This document shows positions 35,175 through 45,358 of a DNA stretch of 57,824 bases, piece by piece; positions within the stretch are counted from its first letter, which is position 1, and every line of letters starts with the position of its first letter. The notes under the pieces are model-generated. The model did not search any database. It saw nothing but the letters and a program-made list of their open reading frames with translations, and was not told where the DNA came from. The stretch spans positions 1 through 57,824 of the forward strand of contig CANEGO010000007.1 in NCBI GenBank assembly GCA_947427095.1, in the 5' to 3' direction. Origin of the DNA: an uncultured Clostridium sp. (GTDB lineage: Bacteria; Bacillota_I; Bacilli_A; RF39; UBA660). Position numbers and translations under genes: made by a program.

Positions 35175-35829
35175 ATACCTCCGAAGACTTATACAAAGCT
35201 ATTCTTTGACCATTTTGCTTTTTATAATTATCTAAGTCTACATATAGTTTTCTATACTCTTTTAAAATATCTTCTGGCAAAATGTACATAGATGCAATAT
35301 ATCCCTCATTATAAGCCATCATTAGTTCATAATGTAAGGAAAGTTGAGTTTGATTTTCTGACGCATCCTCCGCTATTTTATTAAACTTAGAATACGTAGG
35401 ATATTCTTTTAATGCATCATTTATTGAATCTATTTTACTATTAGAGTAACTTAAAAATTCCTTAACTATTAAATCTCTTTGTTCTAAGTAATAAAGCTTG
35501 TCTTTTTCTAATTTTAATATTTCATCTTCGTTATCAAAATTTTTATTAAATTCAATATCTTTGTTAACTTCATCTACTCTAGCTTCAATTATCCCAATTA
35601 AAGTTATAAAAAAATGGTAATCTGCAACTAGCTCTTCTTGGTGTAAAAACGCCGGAGTAGAACTACTACCTTTAGTAATTAAGTCTATCATACTTTGCGT
35701 ATTAATATCATTTATATCTTTTAATTTTTTCTGATTAGTTAATAATTTAAGTTTGGTATTTTCTAGCTTTAGATTTTCCACGTCATTTTCTTTTATTTCT
35801 GGTTTACTTTTTTTTCTAAAACTTAACAT
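35173..35829 (-). CDS. Uncharacterised coiled-coil protein (218 aa)
   Basis: Not recognised. A Lys/Glu/Asn-rich helical protein with likely coiled coil at about 12-45 and 85-125 (heptad-rich LKLENTKLKLL and LEKDKLYYLEQRDLIV). No membrane helix or signal peptide. AAAGGAG precedes the ATG at a good distance. It has its own terminator and is not part of the two-component operon. Confidence 0.65.
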   Translation of the reverse strand: MLSFRKKSKPEIKENDVENLKLENTKLKLLTNQKKLKDINDINTQSMIDLITKGSSSTPAFLHQEELVADYHFFITLIGIIEARVDEVNKDIEFNKNFDNEDEILKLEKDKLYYLEQRDLIVKEFLSYSNSKIDSINDALKEYPTYSKFNKIAEDASENQTQLSLHYELMMAYNEGYIASMYILPEDILKEYRKLYVDLDNYKKQNGQRIALYKSSEV

Positions 35830-35954
35830 ATAAATTCTCCTTTAATAATTTAAATTTTGCTGTTATTATATCATATATTTTATATAAATACACGTAATTT
35901 ATAACTTCTACAAAATATTACAATTAACAGGGATTGGAATGATACATAAAAAAA

Positions 35955-35983
35955 GAAGAAAACTACTCTTCAGTATTTTCTTC
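35955..35983 (-). terminator. Terminator of pnp
   Basis: GAAGAAAA (35955-35962) and TTTTCTTC (35976-35983) form a stem that overlaps the pnp 3' end; on the minus strand a T-run follows. Confidence 0.5.
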
Positions 35984-38161
35984 CTTCTTAGTTTCTTTCT
36001 TTTCTGGCTTTTCATCTTTAATCTTATCTTTTACTAAAACTTCTTTTCTAGATAAGTTTAGCTTACCGTTTTTAAATCCTGTTGCTTTAACAATGATATC
36101 GTCTCCTTCGGACACTACATCTGATGCTTTTGCAACACGTTTATCAGATAATTGAGAGATATGAACTAATCCTTCGCATCCTTCCCAAAGTTCTACGAAA
36201 CATCCTAATTCATCAATTACCTTAACTACACGGCCAGTATATACGTTACCCACTTCAACTTCTTTTACTACGTTTCTTATCATTTCAGCAGTTCTATCAA
36301 TTATTTCCCCATCAGTGTGATATATGATTACCCTTCCATCTTCTTCTATATCTACCTTAACAGCGTTCATGTCAGTTACTGTTTCAACGTTTGAAGACTC
36401 AAGTATTATCTTGGTAATCATGTCTCCACCCTTACCAATTACGTCTTTTATTTTGGCTGGATCAATGGTAAAGACAAGAGTCTTAGGAGCATACTTACTA
36501 ACTTCTTTTCTTGGTTCTTTAATTTGTTTAGCGATTGTTTTTAATATTTCAAGTCTTGCTTTTTTAGCTTGCGCTAAAGCTTCTTTTAAAATTTCTTTAG
36601 TTATACCTTTAATTTTAATATCCATTTGAAGTGCACAAATACCATCTTTTGTTCCTGCAACCTTAAAGTCCATGTCTCCTAAGTGGTCTTCCATACCTTG
36701 GATATCAGTTAAGATTGTATAATCATCACCATCGGTAATAAGTCCCATTGCAATACCTGCAACTGGTGCTTTAATAGGTACACCTGCCGCCATAAGGGCC
36801 ATACAACCAGCACAAATAGAAGCTTGTGATGATGATCCATTACTTTCTAATATTTCAGATACAACACGAATCGTATATGGGAATTCTTCTTCTGATGGAA
36901 TAACTTGTGCTAAAGCTCTTTCTCCCAATGCACCATGACCTATTTCACGACGACCTGGTGCACCATATCTACCTGTTTCACCAACAGAAAATTGTGGAAA
37001 GTTATAATGAAGCATAAATCTTTTTTGATCTTCTGGTGATAGCCCATCTATTATTTGATGTTCTCCTAAAGCCCCTAGTGTTACAACTGATAAACTTTGA
37101 GTTTCACCACGAGTAAATAACGCTGACCCATGAGTTCTTGGAAGCAAGTCTATATCAGTAGAAAGTGGTCTTATTTCAGTCATCTTTCTACCGTCGGCAC
37201 GTTTCTTTTCTTTAACTACTATCTTTCTAAATACGTCGTATTCAACTTCTGCTAAGCAAAGTTTAACCTTAGTTAGTAACTCATTAAGCTCTTCTTTTTC
37301 CATTTCTTCATTTTCATATTCAAATTTAGCTACAACGTCTTCTTTAACTTTATCAATAGCTTCATATTTTTCTAACTTATCTTTAATACGCATAGCTTTA
37401 TCAAGTGGTTCTTTAGCAAGACTTTGAATTTCTTCTTTAAGTTCGTCAGTTATTTCAAGAACCTCATATTCCATCTTTTCCTGACCAACTTCTTTAATAA
37501 TCTTTTCTTCAAACTTAATTAATTCTTTTATAGCATCATGTCCAAACATTAAAGCTTCTAACATATCGTCTTCGCTTACCTCTTTGGCCCCTGCTTCAAC
37601 CATGTTTATAGCATCCTTTGTTCCTGCGACAGTTAATTCTATATCACTTTTATCAAGCTCTTCTACGGTAGGATTAATAACCAATTTACCATCAACTCTT
37701 CCTACTTTAACACCCGCAATCGGTCCGTCAAAAGGAACCTTACTAATCGAAGTTGCGATAGATGAACCTAACATTGCCGTTAATTCTGGTGAATTATCTG
37801 GATCAACCGATAAAACAGTATTAACTATTTGCACTTCATTCCTAAAATTTTCTGGGAACAAAGGACGCATTGGTCTATCAATCATACGAGCAGCAAGTGT
37901 TGCATTTTCAGTAGGCCTTCCTTCCCTTTTAATAAATCCACCTGGTATTTTACCTACTGAATACAACTTTTCTTGATATAAAACCATTAAAGGGAAAAAG
38001 TCAGATAACACGTTAGCTGTTTTACTTACGCAAACGGTAGATAAAACGACTGTATCACCGTATCTTACAAGTACTGCACCATGAGCTTGTTTAGCTAATT
38101 CTCCTACTTCAACGGTTAAAGTTCTTCCTCTAAATTCTGTTTCAAATATTCTTTTTTCCAT
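35963..38161 (-). CDS. pnp: Polynucleotide phosphorylase
   Basis: PNPase degrades RNA 3' to 5' by phosphorolysis and is a degradosome partner of RNase J. Two RNase PH-like domains ([32 protein letters not shown]; then [17 protein letters not shown] with TRGETQ), an all-helical linker, the KH domain ([15 protein letters not shown]) and the S1 domain ([22 protein letters not shown]) are all seen in order. The acidic/Lys-rich tail ([12 protein letters not shown]) is normal. Length (732) is typical. It follows rpsO after a partial terminator. Confidence 0.97.
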   Translation of the reverse strand: MEKRIFETEFRGRTLTVEVGELAKQAHGAVLVRYGDTVVLSTVCVSKTANVLSDFFPLMVLYQEKLYSVGKIPGGFIKREGRPTENATLAARMIDRPMRPLFPENFRNEVQIVNTVLSVDPDNSPELTAMLGSSIATSISKVPFDGPIAGVKVGRVDGKLVINPTVEELDKSDIELTVAGTKDAINMVEAGAKEVSEDDMLEALMFGHDAIKELIKFEEKIIKEVGQEKMEYEVLEITDELKEEIQSLAKEPLDKAMRIKDKLEKYEAIDKVKEDVVAKFEYENEEMEKEELNELLTKVKLCLAEVEYDVFRKIVVKEKKRADGRKMTEIRPLSTDIDLLPRTHGSALFTRGETQSLSVVTLGALGEHQIIDGLSPEDQKRFMLHYNFPQFSVGETGRYGAPGRREIGHGALGERALAQVIPSEEEFPYTIRVVSEILESNGSSSQASICAGCMALMAAGVPIKAPVAGIAMGLITDGDDYTILTDIQGMEDHLGDMDFKVAGTKDGICALQMDIKIKGITKEILKEALAQAKKARLEILKTIAKQIKEPRKEVSKYAPKTLVFTIDPAKIKDVIGKGGDMITKIILESSNVETVTDMNAVKVDIEEDGRVIIYHTDGEIIDRTAEMIRNVVKEVEVGNVYTGRVVKVIDELGCFVELWEGCEGLVHISQLSDKRVAKASDVVSEGDDIIVKATGFKNGKLNLSRKEVLVKDKIKDEKPEKKETKKEENTEE

Positions 38162-38191
38162 TTTAACTCTCCTTCATACAATATATAAAAA

Positions 38192-38212
38192 GACACCCAA
38201 AAAAAGAGTGCC
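38192..38212 (-). terminator. Attenuating terminator between rpsO and pnp
   Basis: On the minus strand GGCACTC pairs with GGGTGTC (wobble pairs included), separated by seven Ts and followed by five Ts. The rpsO-pnp order is the usual one and read-through would still feed pnp. Confidence 0.6.
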
Positions 38213-38226
38213 TACTTTTTAAAATA

Positions 38227-38493
38227 TTACTTTCTTAGTCCTAAGCTCTTAATTAATTCACGATATCTGTTAACATCAGCTTTTTTTAAGTAGTTAAGTA
38301 AATTTCTTCTTTTACCAACCTTCATTAACAAACCTCTTTTTGAGTGGAAATCGTGAATGTTTTCCTTTAAGTGATTAGTTAAAACATTAATTTCTTCAGT
38401 AAGAACAGCAATCTGTACTTCTGGTGATCCTGTATCACCAACGTGTGTTGCATACTTACTTATAATAGCTTGTTTAACTTCCTTTTTTAACAT
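38227..38493 (-). CDS. rpsO: Small ribosomal subunit protein S15
   Basis: An 88-residue S15 that binds the central domain of 16S rRNA early in 30S assembly. The signature [32 protein letters not shown] and the [11 protein letters not shown] stretch are intact. GGAGG leads to the ATG. A structured leader lies upstream and fits autoregulation by S15. Confidence 0.97.
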   Translation of the reverse strand: MLKKEVKQAIISKYATHVGDTGSPEVQIAVLTEEINVLTNHLKENIHDFHSKRGLLMKVGKRRNLLNYLKKADVNRYRELIKSLGLRK

Positions 38494-38521
38494 CTTTGTT
38501 CCTCCTTATTTAAATTATTCG

Positions 38522-38570
38522 CCTTCATCCAAGATATGGTTAGGAGTACTTTCCTATAACCTAGATGAGG
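38522..38570 (-). promoter_or_regulatory. S15-leader-like RNA hairpin before rpsO
   Basis: On the minus strand CATCTAGG pairs with CTTGGATG and GGTTATAGGA with TCCTAACC, giving a long two-part stem with a 2-base bulge and a small loop. It lies between the promoter (38581-38609) and the rpsO start, where S15 leaders occur in Firmicutes; the class and binding site cannot be proved by eye. Confidence 0.6.
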
Positions 38571-38580
38571 TAACACTAAT

Positions 38581-38609
38581 AATATACACTTATTTTATAA
38601 AATATGCAA
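38581..38609 (-). promoter_or_regulatory. rpsO promoter
   Basis: On the minus strand TTGCAT (38604-38609), 17 bases, TATATT (38581-38586). Transcription would start just before the leader hairpin. Confidence 0.65.
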
Positions 38610-38626
38610 GCACTTTTTAAAATTCA

Positions 38627-39571
38627 CTACTTAGCCTTAACATTTTCTTTCTCGTATACAGGTATTCTCAAAGTAGAACCAGCATATATCGTATAACCAT
38701 CAGTATTTGTATTATACTTACATAAAGCATTTCTCGTAATACCATATTTATTTACTATTTTACCTACTGTATCATCTTGTTTTACCTCGTAATAAACAAA
38801 ATCAATTGGTTCTAATGACTGTAAATATTCTTCATATTTAACTTCCATTTCTTCTGCAATAGATTGATCTTTTGTATATATTATGATGGTTTCATTTGAC
38901 CATATATCTGAATATCTTTCATTTCCCTTTGAGTCCGTTATTTTTTCTGCATTAAATCTATTTTTTAAACCACTAATCGTATCATCATCTTGCACCAAAT
39001 ATTTAAATTTATAAATTCTATTCTTTTGTATTGCCTCTTCTCGTCTTTCTTTTGCTATACTTTGAATTTCCAAAGCTTTATCATTAGATACTACTACTTC
39101 TACACTTTCTCCTCTTTCAATAGATTTTTCTAATTTATTATTAGATGCATGTATATTATATTTCTTTATACCAAACTCTTCGCATAAAGATTCAATAGTA
39201 TCATCAGAATATAGTTTCACTTCAACCGTTGTTAAATTTTTTTCAATAGCTATTCCACCTATAATTGTTCCTACCAAAGTACCACATATTGCTATCTTTA
39301 CTAAAGTTTTTTTCTCTGGTACTTTTAATTTAATAACTTTATCGTAACTCATCCCAAGCGCTTTATCATACACTTCTTTCGATCCATAATGCTTAACAGT
39401 TTTTAAGAATTTCTTATGTAACGAAATTGAAACCAATGCATACATTTTATCTTTGCCAGTTAGTTTTTCAGTTTTCGTTTTTAAAATATTAATATTGTTG
39501 TCAATAATGCTAAAAAGTTTTTCCTCACTTACATTTCTGTTTATACCTAATAGAGTATAATAATTTATCAT
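38627..39571 (-). CDS. J-domain-like / transmembrane / LysM protein
   Basis: A 314-residue protein with an unusual domain order. Residues 4-75 resemble a J domain (YYTLLGINRNVSEEKL with SKEVYDKAL near the end) but the HPD catalytic triad is missing. A transmembrane helix spans about 88-108 (TLVKIAICGTLVGTIIGGIAI). The outer part carries a helical region and a C-terminal LysM (about 265-305, YYEVKQDDTVGKIVNKYGITRNALCKYN through AGSTLRIP) for peptidoglycan binding. It probably spans membrane and wall. Not operonic with rpsO (over 130 bases apart); the partner of the J-like part is unknown. Confidence 0.75.
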   Translation of the reverse strand: MINYYTLLGINRNVSEEKLFSIIDNNINILKTKTEKLTGKDKMYALVSISLHKKFLKTVKHYGSKEVYDKALGMSYDKVIKLKVPEKKTLVKIAICGTLVGTIIGGIAIEKNLTTVEVKLYSDDTIESLCEEFGIKKYNIHASNNKLEKSIERGESVEVVVSNDKALEIQSIAKERREEAIQKNRIYKFKYLVQDDDTISGLKNRFNAEKITDSKGNERYSDIWSNETIIIYTKDQSIAEEMEVKYEEYLQSLEPIDFVYYEVKQDDTVGKIVNKYGITRNALCKYNTNTDGYTIYAGSTLRIPVYEKENVKAK

Positions 39572-39664
39572 TTATATCACCATCTTAATAATATCAATCA
39601 ATTTAAACAAAGTCAATAATCTTAAATTCTACCGTTCCTTGTTTACGACAAATTTGTTATATAT

Positions 39665-40669
39665 TTATTTTGTTTTTTTATAATAAGCAGCATTAATCTT
39701 ACAATTTATAGAGTCCTTAAACAATACTTCCTCTTCTTTTATCTTATTTATAATTACATCTAATATATTAAGGTTATTAAAACTTTCTTTATTCAAAGTA
39801 ACAAAGGATAAAAATAGTAACGCACTTCCAAATAGCAAAATAAATTTTTCTCTATCTTTAAAGAAATAATAATATGAAATATATTCTATATTACCAGTTT
39901 TAAGTAACGCTTTTTCCAACATATCAATTTCTTTTTTATCTAGTGTTTCATTCATTAATATATCATATATTATATTTGCAGGTGCATAATGTCCAATTAC
40001 CTTAAGTAACCTAACATAGTCTTCTTCCTGATAATATTTATTTTTTATAATATCAAAAGCTATTTCATAATTAGTACATCCTAATTTTAAAAATGTTTTT
40101 ACATAATCTTTTTTATCTTCTTCATTTAATTGTGCAATAACGTTTAGGTAGTCACTTTTAAACCGGAAAGATTTAAAATAAATCTGATTTAACACTTCGT
40201 TTGGTAATTCTTTTTTCACTTTTAAAAGATAATAATAATCTGGCCTATTTAATAGTTCTTTTGCAAAATAAACTCCATACTTATCTATTATTTCTTTTAT
40301 ATTAATATTTCTTAAAACTTTTTTAATTTCATCATCATTAAAATACTTTTTAGGATCATCTATATAAATCATTACACCATATGCAATTGTTGAAACATAT
40401 TTATTATCGTTTATTAGTTTCTTTATAACATATACCCTGTCATTATCTCCTAAATACTTGCTCTTTGCTATTTTATTTACACAAATTAGGGAAGCATCTA
40501 CCAAAAGGTTAAGTACTAAATTACGTTTATTACCCTCAAAATCCTTAACTACTTCAAGTAAAACATCTAAAGAATAACCATAATCGATATAAATCGATAC
40601 AAGTTCTTTAAGTTTTACAAGATTTTCTTCGTTTTTAATGCTTTTTATTAACATAGTTGAATTTTTCAT
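39665..40669 (-). CDS. Uncharacterised helical protein (334 aa)
   Basis: Not recognised. A Lys/Tyr/Asn-rich, all-helical cytoplasmic protein resembling a HEAT or TPR-like array by helix spacing (for example LLEVVKDFEGNKRNLVLNLLV and YVKTFLKLGCTNYEIAFDIIKNKY), but no repeat motif is clear. One hydrophobic stretch near residue 280-295 (FILLFGSALLFLSFV) may be a membrane segment. It precedes truB in the same direction. Confidence 0.6.
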   Translation of the reverse strand: MKNSTMLIKSIKNEENLVKLKELVSIYIDYGYSLDVLLEVVKDFEGNKRNLVLNLLVDASLICVNKIAKSKYLGDNDRVYVIKKLINDNKYVSTIAYGVMIYIDDPKKYFNDDEIKKVLRNINIKEIIDKYGVYFAKELLNRPDYYYLLKVKKELPNEVLNQIYFKSFRFKSDYLNVIAQLNEEDKKDYVKTFLKLGCTNYEIAFDIIKNKYYQEEDYVRLLKVIGHYAPANIIYDILMNETLDKKEIDMLEKALLKTGNIEYISYYYFFKDREKFILLFGSALLFLSFVTLNKESFNNLNILDVIINKIKEEEVLFKDSINCKINAAYYKKTK

Positions 40670-40740
40670 CTATTATCTTCCTCTTTTCTTTTTTATTAGT
40701 TTTGGTTTAACTTTATATGTAGTTTTTTTAATTTTCTCCT

Positions 40741-41592
40741 TTATATAAACATCTTATATGGTTTCATTTTGGTATTGTCTTTATCATAAGTTTTATATAT
40801 TGCAACTACTTCATTATTATATATAAAAGTCACCATGTCTTTATCATAAGTGTTGTCTATTAAGCCACCATTTTTAATTATATTAAATAATTTGTCTTTT
40901 ATTATAACACAGGCTTCATCTTTTAAAACATCAGTTATAGATAATATTTTATAATTGTTATCTTTTATATCCCCTAATGTATTTGAATCTTTTATAGTAA
41001 ACCTTCCTTGCCTAGTTCTTACCAAATCACTCATAACCCCAATTATACCTAATTTATCATTTATATCTTTAATTAAACTCCTTATGTAAGTTCCTTTTGA
41101 TACCGTCACCTTAAAACTATATTCTTCTTTAGAAAAACTTAACAATTCTATGTTACTGATTCTAACCACCCTTTTTGGAAGTACTACTTTCTCATTATTT
41201 CTAGCATATTCGTATAACTTTTTACCATTTATCTTAACCGCACTATAAATAGGTACTTCCTGGTTATACATTCCAACAAAAGAATTAAGTACGTTTAATA
41301 ATTCATTTTTATTTATAAGTGTTTCTCCCGTTTTTAATACTTTACCATCCGTATCTAAAGTATCAGTTAATACTCCCAATTTAACAGTTGCTATATATTC
41401 CTTGTCACTACTAGTTAAAACTTCCACTAACTTAGTAGCTTTTCCAACACATAAAGCAAGCACCCCCGTTGCAAGCGGATCAAGTGTTCCAGTGTGACCT
41501 ACTTTTTTGGTTTTTAAAATTTTACACGTCTCATTAACAACGTCACGACTTGTTATTCCTTTAGGTTTATTAATAATAATTATACCATCCAT
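40741..41592 (-). CDS. truB: tRNA pseudouridine(55) synthase
   Basis: TruB makes pseudouridine-55 in the T loop of tRNAs. The catalytic motif VGHTGTLDPLATGVL (Asp in GTLDP), the NKPKGITSRDVV start, EVPIYSAVKINGKKLYEYAR and the SKGTYIRSLIKDI motif are intact. The 283-residue length is usual, with a short C-terminal PUA-like extension. In Bacillus it follows rbfA; here rbfA lies some 6 kb away, so the operon is split. Confidence 0.95.
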   Translation of the reverse strand: MDGIIIINKPKGITSRDVVNETCKILKTKKVGHTGTLDPLATGVLALCVGKATKLVEVLTSSDKEYIATVKLGVLTDTLDTDGKVLKTGETLINKNELLNVLNSFVGMYNQEVPIYSAVKINGKKLYEYARNNEKVVLPKRVVRISNIELLSFSKEEYSFKVTVSKGTYIRSLIKDINDKLGIIGVMSDLVRTRQGRFTIKDSNTLGDIKDNNYKILSITDVLKDEACVIIKDKLFNIIKNGGLIDNTYDKDMVTFIYNNEVVAIYKTYDKDNTKMKPYKMFI

Positions 41593-41620
41593 TTACATCA
41601 CCAAATATATTTTATCACAA

Positions 41621-41647
41621 AAAAGAAAGTATCAATTACTTTCTTTT
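41621..41647 (-). terminator. Terminator after the 668-residue gene
   Basis: AAAAGAAAGTA (41621-41631) and TACTTTCTTTT (41637-41647) form a perfect 11-bp stem with a 5-base loop, overlapping the stop of the gene at 41636. Confidence 0.8.
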
Positions 41648-43642
41648 AACATATCTACTTGGTCTCTTATTTTCTTTATAATCATCACCATCGTAATAAC
41701 TAATTACATCGTCAACTTCATTATTACTTTCCGTATTGTTCATATGGTAAGGCATACCATTATTATTTCTACGATACTCATCAATCATTTGGATTTCATC
41801 TAAATATCCGTTATACTCGCTAACAGAAAGAAGAGTTTTTTCACTACCATCCGCACTAGTAACAGTAACATCTTTTATACTTTCTAAATAATCAATAGCT
41901 TGTTCCTTGTATTTTTCATCATAAGTACCAGAAGATATTAATTCCAAATATTGATCTAGAATTGTAATAACACGTGATTTGTCTTCTTTAATTGATTCAT
42001 CCTTTAACTTCCTAGATAATCCCTTCGTTAATAATTTAGAAATTTTGTTAGTAGCTCTTGTTTGGTACATTTTTTCATCACTATTTTCATCTATTTTTTT
42101 AAATCCAGAATTATTAAGGCCCTCTTTATATAACTTAAGTTTCTTATTTGCTAATTTGTTTCTTGCCTTGAATAATCTAAAGCCACTTACAACGTCACTT
42201 TCAGAAATAATATTATTTATTCTATCTATTTTATTTTGAATTTTTTCTTTCTTTTTATCATCAGTTGCTTTAGCAAGTTTTTCATTTAATTTTTTTAATC
42301 TACCTTTATTAAAATTTCTTGCGATCTTAGTTCCCGCAACAAAGTTAACTATACCACCCATCATTTCTCTAAACATATCGGCAGCACTATGCTTATTAAT
42401 ATCTTCTTTAGTTAAATTGTTTTGATAATTATTTTGAACTTGGTTATTATAAACGGTTATTATTCTATTATAATTATCATCTATGGTAGATATATAAGAA
42501 CTATTTAAATATTGATAACGATCCGTTAATTCAACTATTTCATCTGATGATACATCTTTATCATCAGCGATACTTTGAAGAATTTTTTCCATTAATTCAT
42601 CAAAACGCTGTTTATTTTTTTCACATACTTTTAATAATCTTTCAGAAAGTTCTGTTCTTTCTTTAACTTCTGGAAGCCCTGTAACAGCTTCATAAGCTTG
42701 GTTAAAATCTCTTGATTTTTCAGTAGTTTCTACTATTTCAACAAGATTTCTTGCTTTTTCAATTAGAGCATCGTCTGCATCTTTAGACTTAATTTGTTCA
42801 TCAACTAACTTAACTTCTTCTAATAAAGTCTTTTTATCATCGCTTTCAGGTAAAGCATTAATTAAATCCATTGCCTTTTGTAAATCTTCTTTATTTAATG
42901 TTGCTTTTGCTTTATCTAACGCATCTTTTGCTTTTTTCACATCTTCATTATTAACAGGTTCATCCTCAGTAATTGAATTAATATCTCTTCTTATTTTAGC
43001 AAGCATAACGTGTAGAGTATTCTTTACAGAAATATCTTCAATTTCGTCTAATTTTTCTAAAGCACTGTGTAAAAAGTCAAAAGCAGAATCTTTATTTTTT
43101 TCTTTAACCGCGTTCTCAGCTTTAATTAAAAGTAATTTAACTTTATATTGATTAATAAGTTCTTGATTAACAAGCATATCTATTTTATCACTAATTAATT
43201 TTAAGTTATCTTTAGTGTGTTCCATTTGAATTAAGTTTTCTATTTCAGAAACAATAAATTTATCTTGAACATACATAACGTCATAAACCTCTTTAATTAT
43301 ATCAATAAGACATTTATTTTCGTAATCATTTATGTTATTTGAATTAAATAACTCTTGTCTTAAAATAGATATTTTTTTCAACTCTTTTACATCTAAAGTT
43401 TCTATTACCCTTTTTATTCTATTTAAAATAGGCATAATATTATTAATTCTATCTCTTTTTATTTTACTAGTAGAAACTTCGACAAGCTTTTTATCAAACT
43501 TTAACCTTTCCTCAACACTTGCTGTTTTTAATTTGCTAAGATAATAATCATATGCTGCTTTGTCTTCTTCAGTTAATTCAACATCAGAATTAATATAATT
43601 TTCTAAATCAGTTATTTTTTTACTTAATGTATCTGGTTTCAT
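41636..43642 (-). CDS. Large uncharacterised coiled-coil protein (668 aa)
   Basis: Not recognised. Extremely rich in Asp, Lys, Glu and Asn with long helices and probable coiled coil through much of its length, and no signal peptide. A Lys-rich segment near residues 445-480 (ARNFNKGRLKKLNEKLAKATDDKKKEK) may bind nucleic acid or membrane. It resembles no SMC, FtsZ-regulator or phage tail protein I know. The start at 43642 has GGGGGAG eight bases upstream; a TTG two codons earlier overlaps. It ends with its own terminator. Confidence 0.65.
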   Translation of the reverse strand: MKPDTLSKKITDLENYINSDVELTEEDKAAYDYYLSKLKTASVEERLKFDKKLVEVSTSKIKRDRINNIMPILNRIKRVIETLDVKELKKISILRQELFNSNNINDYENKCLIDIIKEVYDVMYVQDKFIVSEIENLIQMEHTKDNLKLISDKIDMLVNQELINQYKVKLLLIKAENAVKEKNKDSAFDFLHSALEKLDEIEDISVKNTLHVMLAKIRRDINSITEDEPVNNEDVKKAKDALDKAKATLNKEDLQKAMDLINALPESDDKKTLLEEVKLVDEQIKSKDADDALIEKARNLVEIVETTEKSRDFNQAYEAVTGLPEVKERTELSERLLKVCEKNKQRFDELMEKILQSIADDKDVSSDEIVELTDRYQYLNSSYISTIDDNYNRIITVYNNQVQNNYQNNLTKEDINKHSAADMFREMMGGIVNFVAGTKIARNFNKGRLKKLNEKLAKATDDKKKEKIQNKIDRINNIISESDVVSGFRLFKARNKLANKKLKLYKEGLNNSGFKKIDENSDEKMYQTRATNKISKLLTKGLSRKLKDESIKEDKSRVITILDQYLELISSGTYDEKYKEQAIDYLESIKDVTVTSADGSEKTLLSVSEYNGYLDEIQMIDEYRRNNNGMPYHMNNTESNNEVDDVISYYDGDDYKENKRPSRYVKRK

Positions 43643-43730
43643 ATTCAAATCTCCCCCTTTTGTTTGAATGCCGTATATAATATCATCATTTTACAATTTT
43701 GTCAATATTTTAAAAATCTAATCTTCTGTA

Positions 43731-44318
43731 TTAAAAATTTCTTCTTTTTATTCTTGCATTACCATTAAAAGGTTCATGCGAATTATTATTTAAACTGTTA
43801 TCTGCCACCAAATCTTTATCAACATAATAAACGCTTTCTTCCATTCCTTTTGGACTAGTTATCATACTAAGGTTATTATTATTTTCATGAATGCTATCTA
43901 ACCTTGGCTCTTCAATTATTTGTATGTCTTTTTCAGTACCATCTAAAGTGACGTTAATTATTTTCATACTTTTCATATGTTTATTTGTATGAACATTACT
44001 TTTCACTAAAGAATCTTTACTTATCCTAATACCCTTATCATTTAATTTCTTTGCAAAAGATGAAATAGCTTCATAAGACTTTTTATAATCATCATCTAAA
44101 ATAAATAAATCAATTAAATTTTTGCTAACTAAACCAAAAATTAAAGACGAAGCCACACAATAGAAAAAGAAGATAATAGGAATAGAATAAAAAGTAATAC
44201 ATCCTGATAATAACACACTAATACCACACAAAATATCATATATAATACTAATCCTAAGCACCTTTTTCTTACTTTTATACCCCTTAATAAACTTTATATA
44301 ATCTGATAGTTTTTTCAC
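43731..44318 (-). CDS. Uncharacterised two-helix membrane protein (195 aa)
   Basis: Not recognised. Two transmembrane helices (about 24-45 and 47-72) separated by a short loop are followed by a roughly 120-residue cytoplasmic part rich in Asn and Ser. The start is GTG with GGGGTG upstream. The C-terminal tail NARIKRRNF is basic. It lies upstream of the 668-residue gene on the same strand and may be co-transcribed. Confidence 0.6.
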   Translation of the reverse strand: MKKLSDYIKFIKGYKSKKKVLRISIIYDILCGISVLLSGCITFYSIPIIFFFYCVASSLIFGLVSKNLIDLFILDDDYKKSYEAISSFAKKLNDKGIRISKDSLVKSNVHTNKHMKSMKIINVTLDGTEKDIQIIEEPRLDSIHENNNNLSMITSPKGMEESVYYVDKDLVADNSLNNNSHEPFNGNARIKRRNF

Positions 44319-44388
44319 AACAAAACACCCCTTTTTTGTGACTTATATTATACACAAAGCAAGATAAATGTCAATAATAGAGCAATTT

Positions 44389-45288
44389 TCACTTAACAAG
44401 GCCTTGTTTTTTCATTACTTTTATAAGTCTTTTATGGTTATCAGAACTAAGATCTGTTAATGGCAAACGTAGAGCTCCACTTTCTATTAAACCCATTTCA
44501 TAACATGCTTTCTTTATTGGTATTGGGTTAACCTCACAAAAAAGTACATCAGAAAGTTCTTTTTGTTCATCTTGTAATTTATTTGCATACTCTACGTCAC
44601 CATCTAAGTAGTGAATAACTAAATCATGTGTCTTAGTTGGAGTTATATTAGCACAAACAGAAATAACGCCTACTCCTCCATTTTCTAAAACATTAATAAC
44701 ATCATCGTCATTACCAGAATATAAATCAAACTCTAACTTTTCTTTTCTTGCTAACTCAGAGATTTTTTCTACCTGCATGGTTTTTCCAGAGGCTTCTTTT
44801 ATACCAACTATATTTTTGTTTTCTAAAGCTATTTTTATAGCCGTTTCCGGCTCTATGTTACAACCCGTTCTACTAGGCACATTATACATTATTATTGGTA
44901 ATTTAGTATTTTTTGCAATCGCCTCGTAATGTTTTTCAAGTCCATACTGAGTTGCTTTATTATAATACGGGGTTACAACAAGAAGTCCATTTGCCCCTAA
45001 TTCTTCTGCTTTTTTGCTCATCATAACAGCATGCATGGTATTATTAGAACCAGTACCCGCAATAACAGGAACTCTTCCTTTAACTATTTCAACACATTTT
45101 TTTATAACATTTAAATGTTCTTCATCATCAAGTGTTGGTGCCTCACCAGTTGTACCACAAATAATTATTGCATCAGTTTCATTTTCTATCTGATAATTAA
45201 TCATCCTTTCTAAAGATTCATAATCAACTGTTAAATCATTTTTAAATGGTGTTATTAAAGCTACACCAGAGCCTTTAAATATACTCAT
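44389..45288 (-). CDS. dapA: 4-hydroxy-tetrahydrodipicolinate synthase
   Basis: DapA condenses pyruvate and aspartate semialdehyde at the entry to lysine and diaminopimelate synthesis. The chosen ATG (45288) follows AGGAGG six bases upstream and gives 299 residues; a frame reaching 45390 lacks homology. Visible: GTTGEAPTL, the catalytic Y135 in IIMYNVPSRTG, Schiff-base K164 in GIKEASG and the SGNDDD loop. No other dap genes are here. Together with the MurE-like gene this suggests DAP or lysine in the wall. Confidence 0.95.
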   Translation of the reverse strand: MSIFKGSGVALITPFKNDLTVDYESLERMINYQIENETDAIIICGTTGEAPTLDDEEHLNVIKKCVEIVKGRVPVIAGTGSNNTMHAVMMSKKAEELGANGLLVVTPYYNKATQYGLEKHYEAIAKNTKLPIIMYNVPSRTGCNIEPETAIKIALENKNIVGIKEASGKTMQVEKISELARKEKLEFDLYSGNDDDVINVLENGGVGVISVCANITPTKTHDLVIHYLDGDVEYANKLQDEQKELSDVLFCEVNPIPIKKACYEMGLIESGALRLPLTDLSSDNHKRLIKVMKKQGLVK

Positions 45289-45339
45289 ATAAATCCTCCT
45301 AGTTATAACATATGAAATCAAATTTAATAAAAAACAAAA

Positions 45340-45358
45340 AGCAGGTTTTTTACCTGCT
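45340..45358 (-). terminator. Terminator of the GNAT-kinase gene
   Basis: AGCAGGT (45340-45346) and ACCTGCT (45352-45358) pair around five bases; five Ts follow on the minus strand. It overlaps the stop of the gene at 45350. Confidence 0.8.

Noticed and set aside
44393-44406. AACAAGGCCTTGTT palindrome near the dapA stop
   Set aside because: It has a T-run only on the plus strand, while dapA is on the minus strand, so it is not its terminator.
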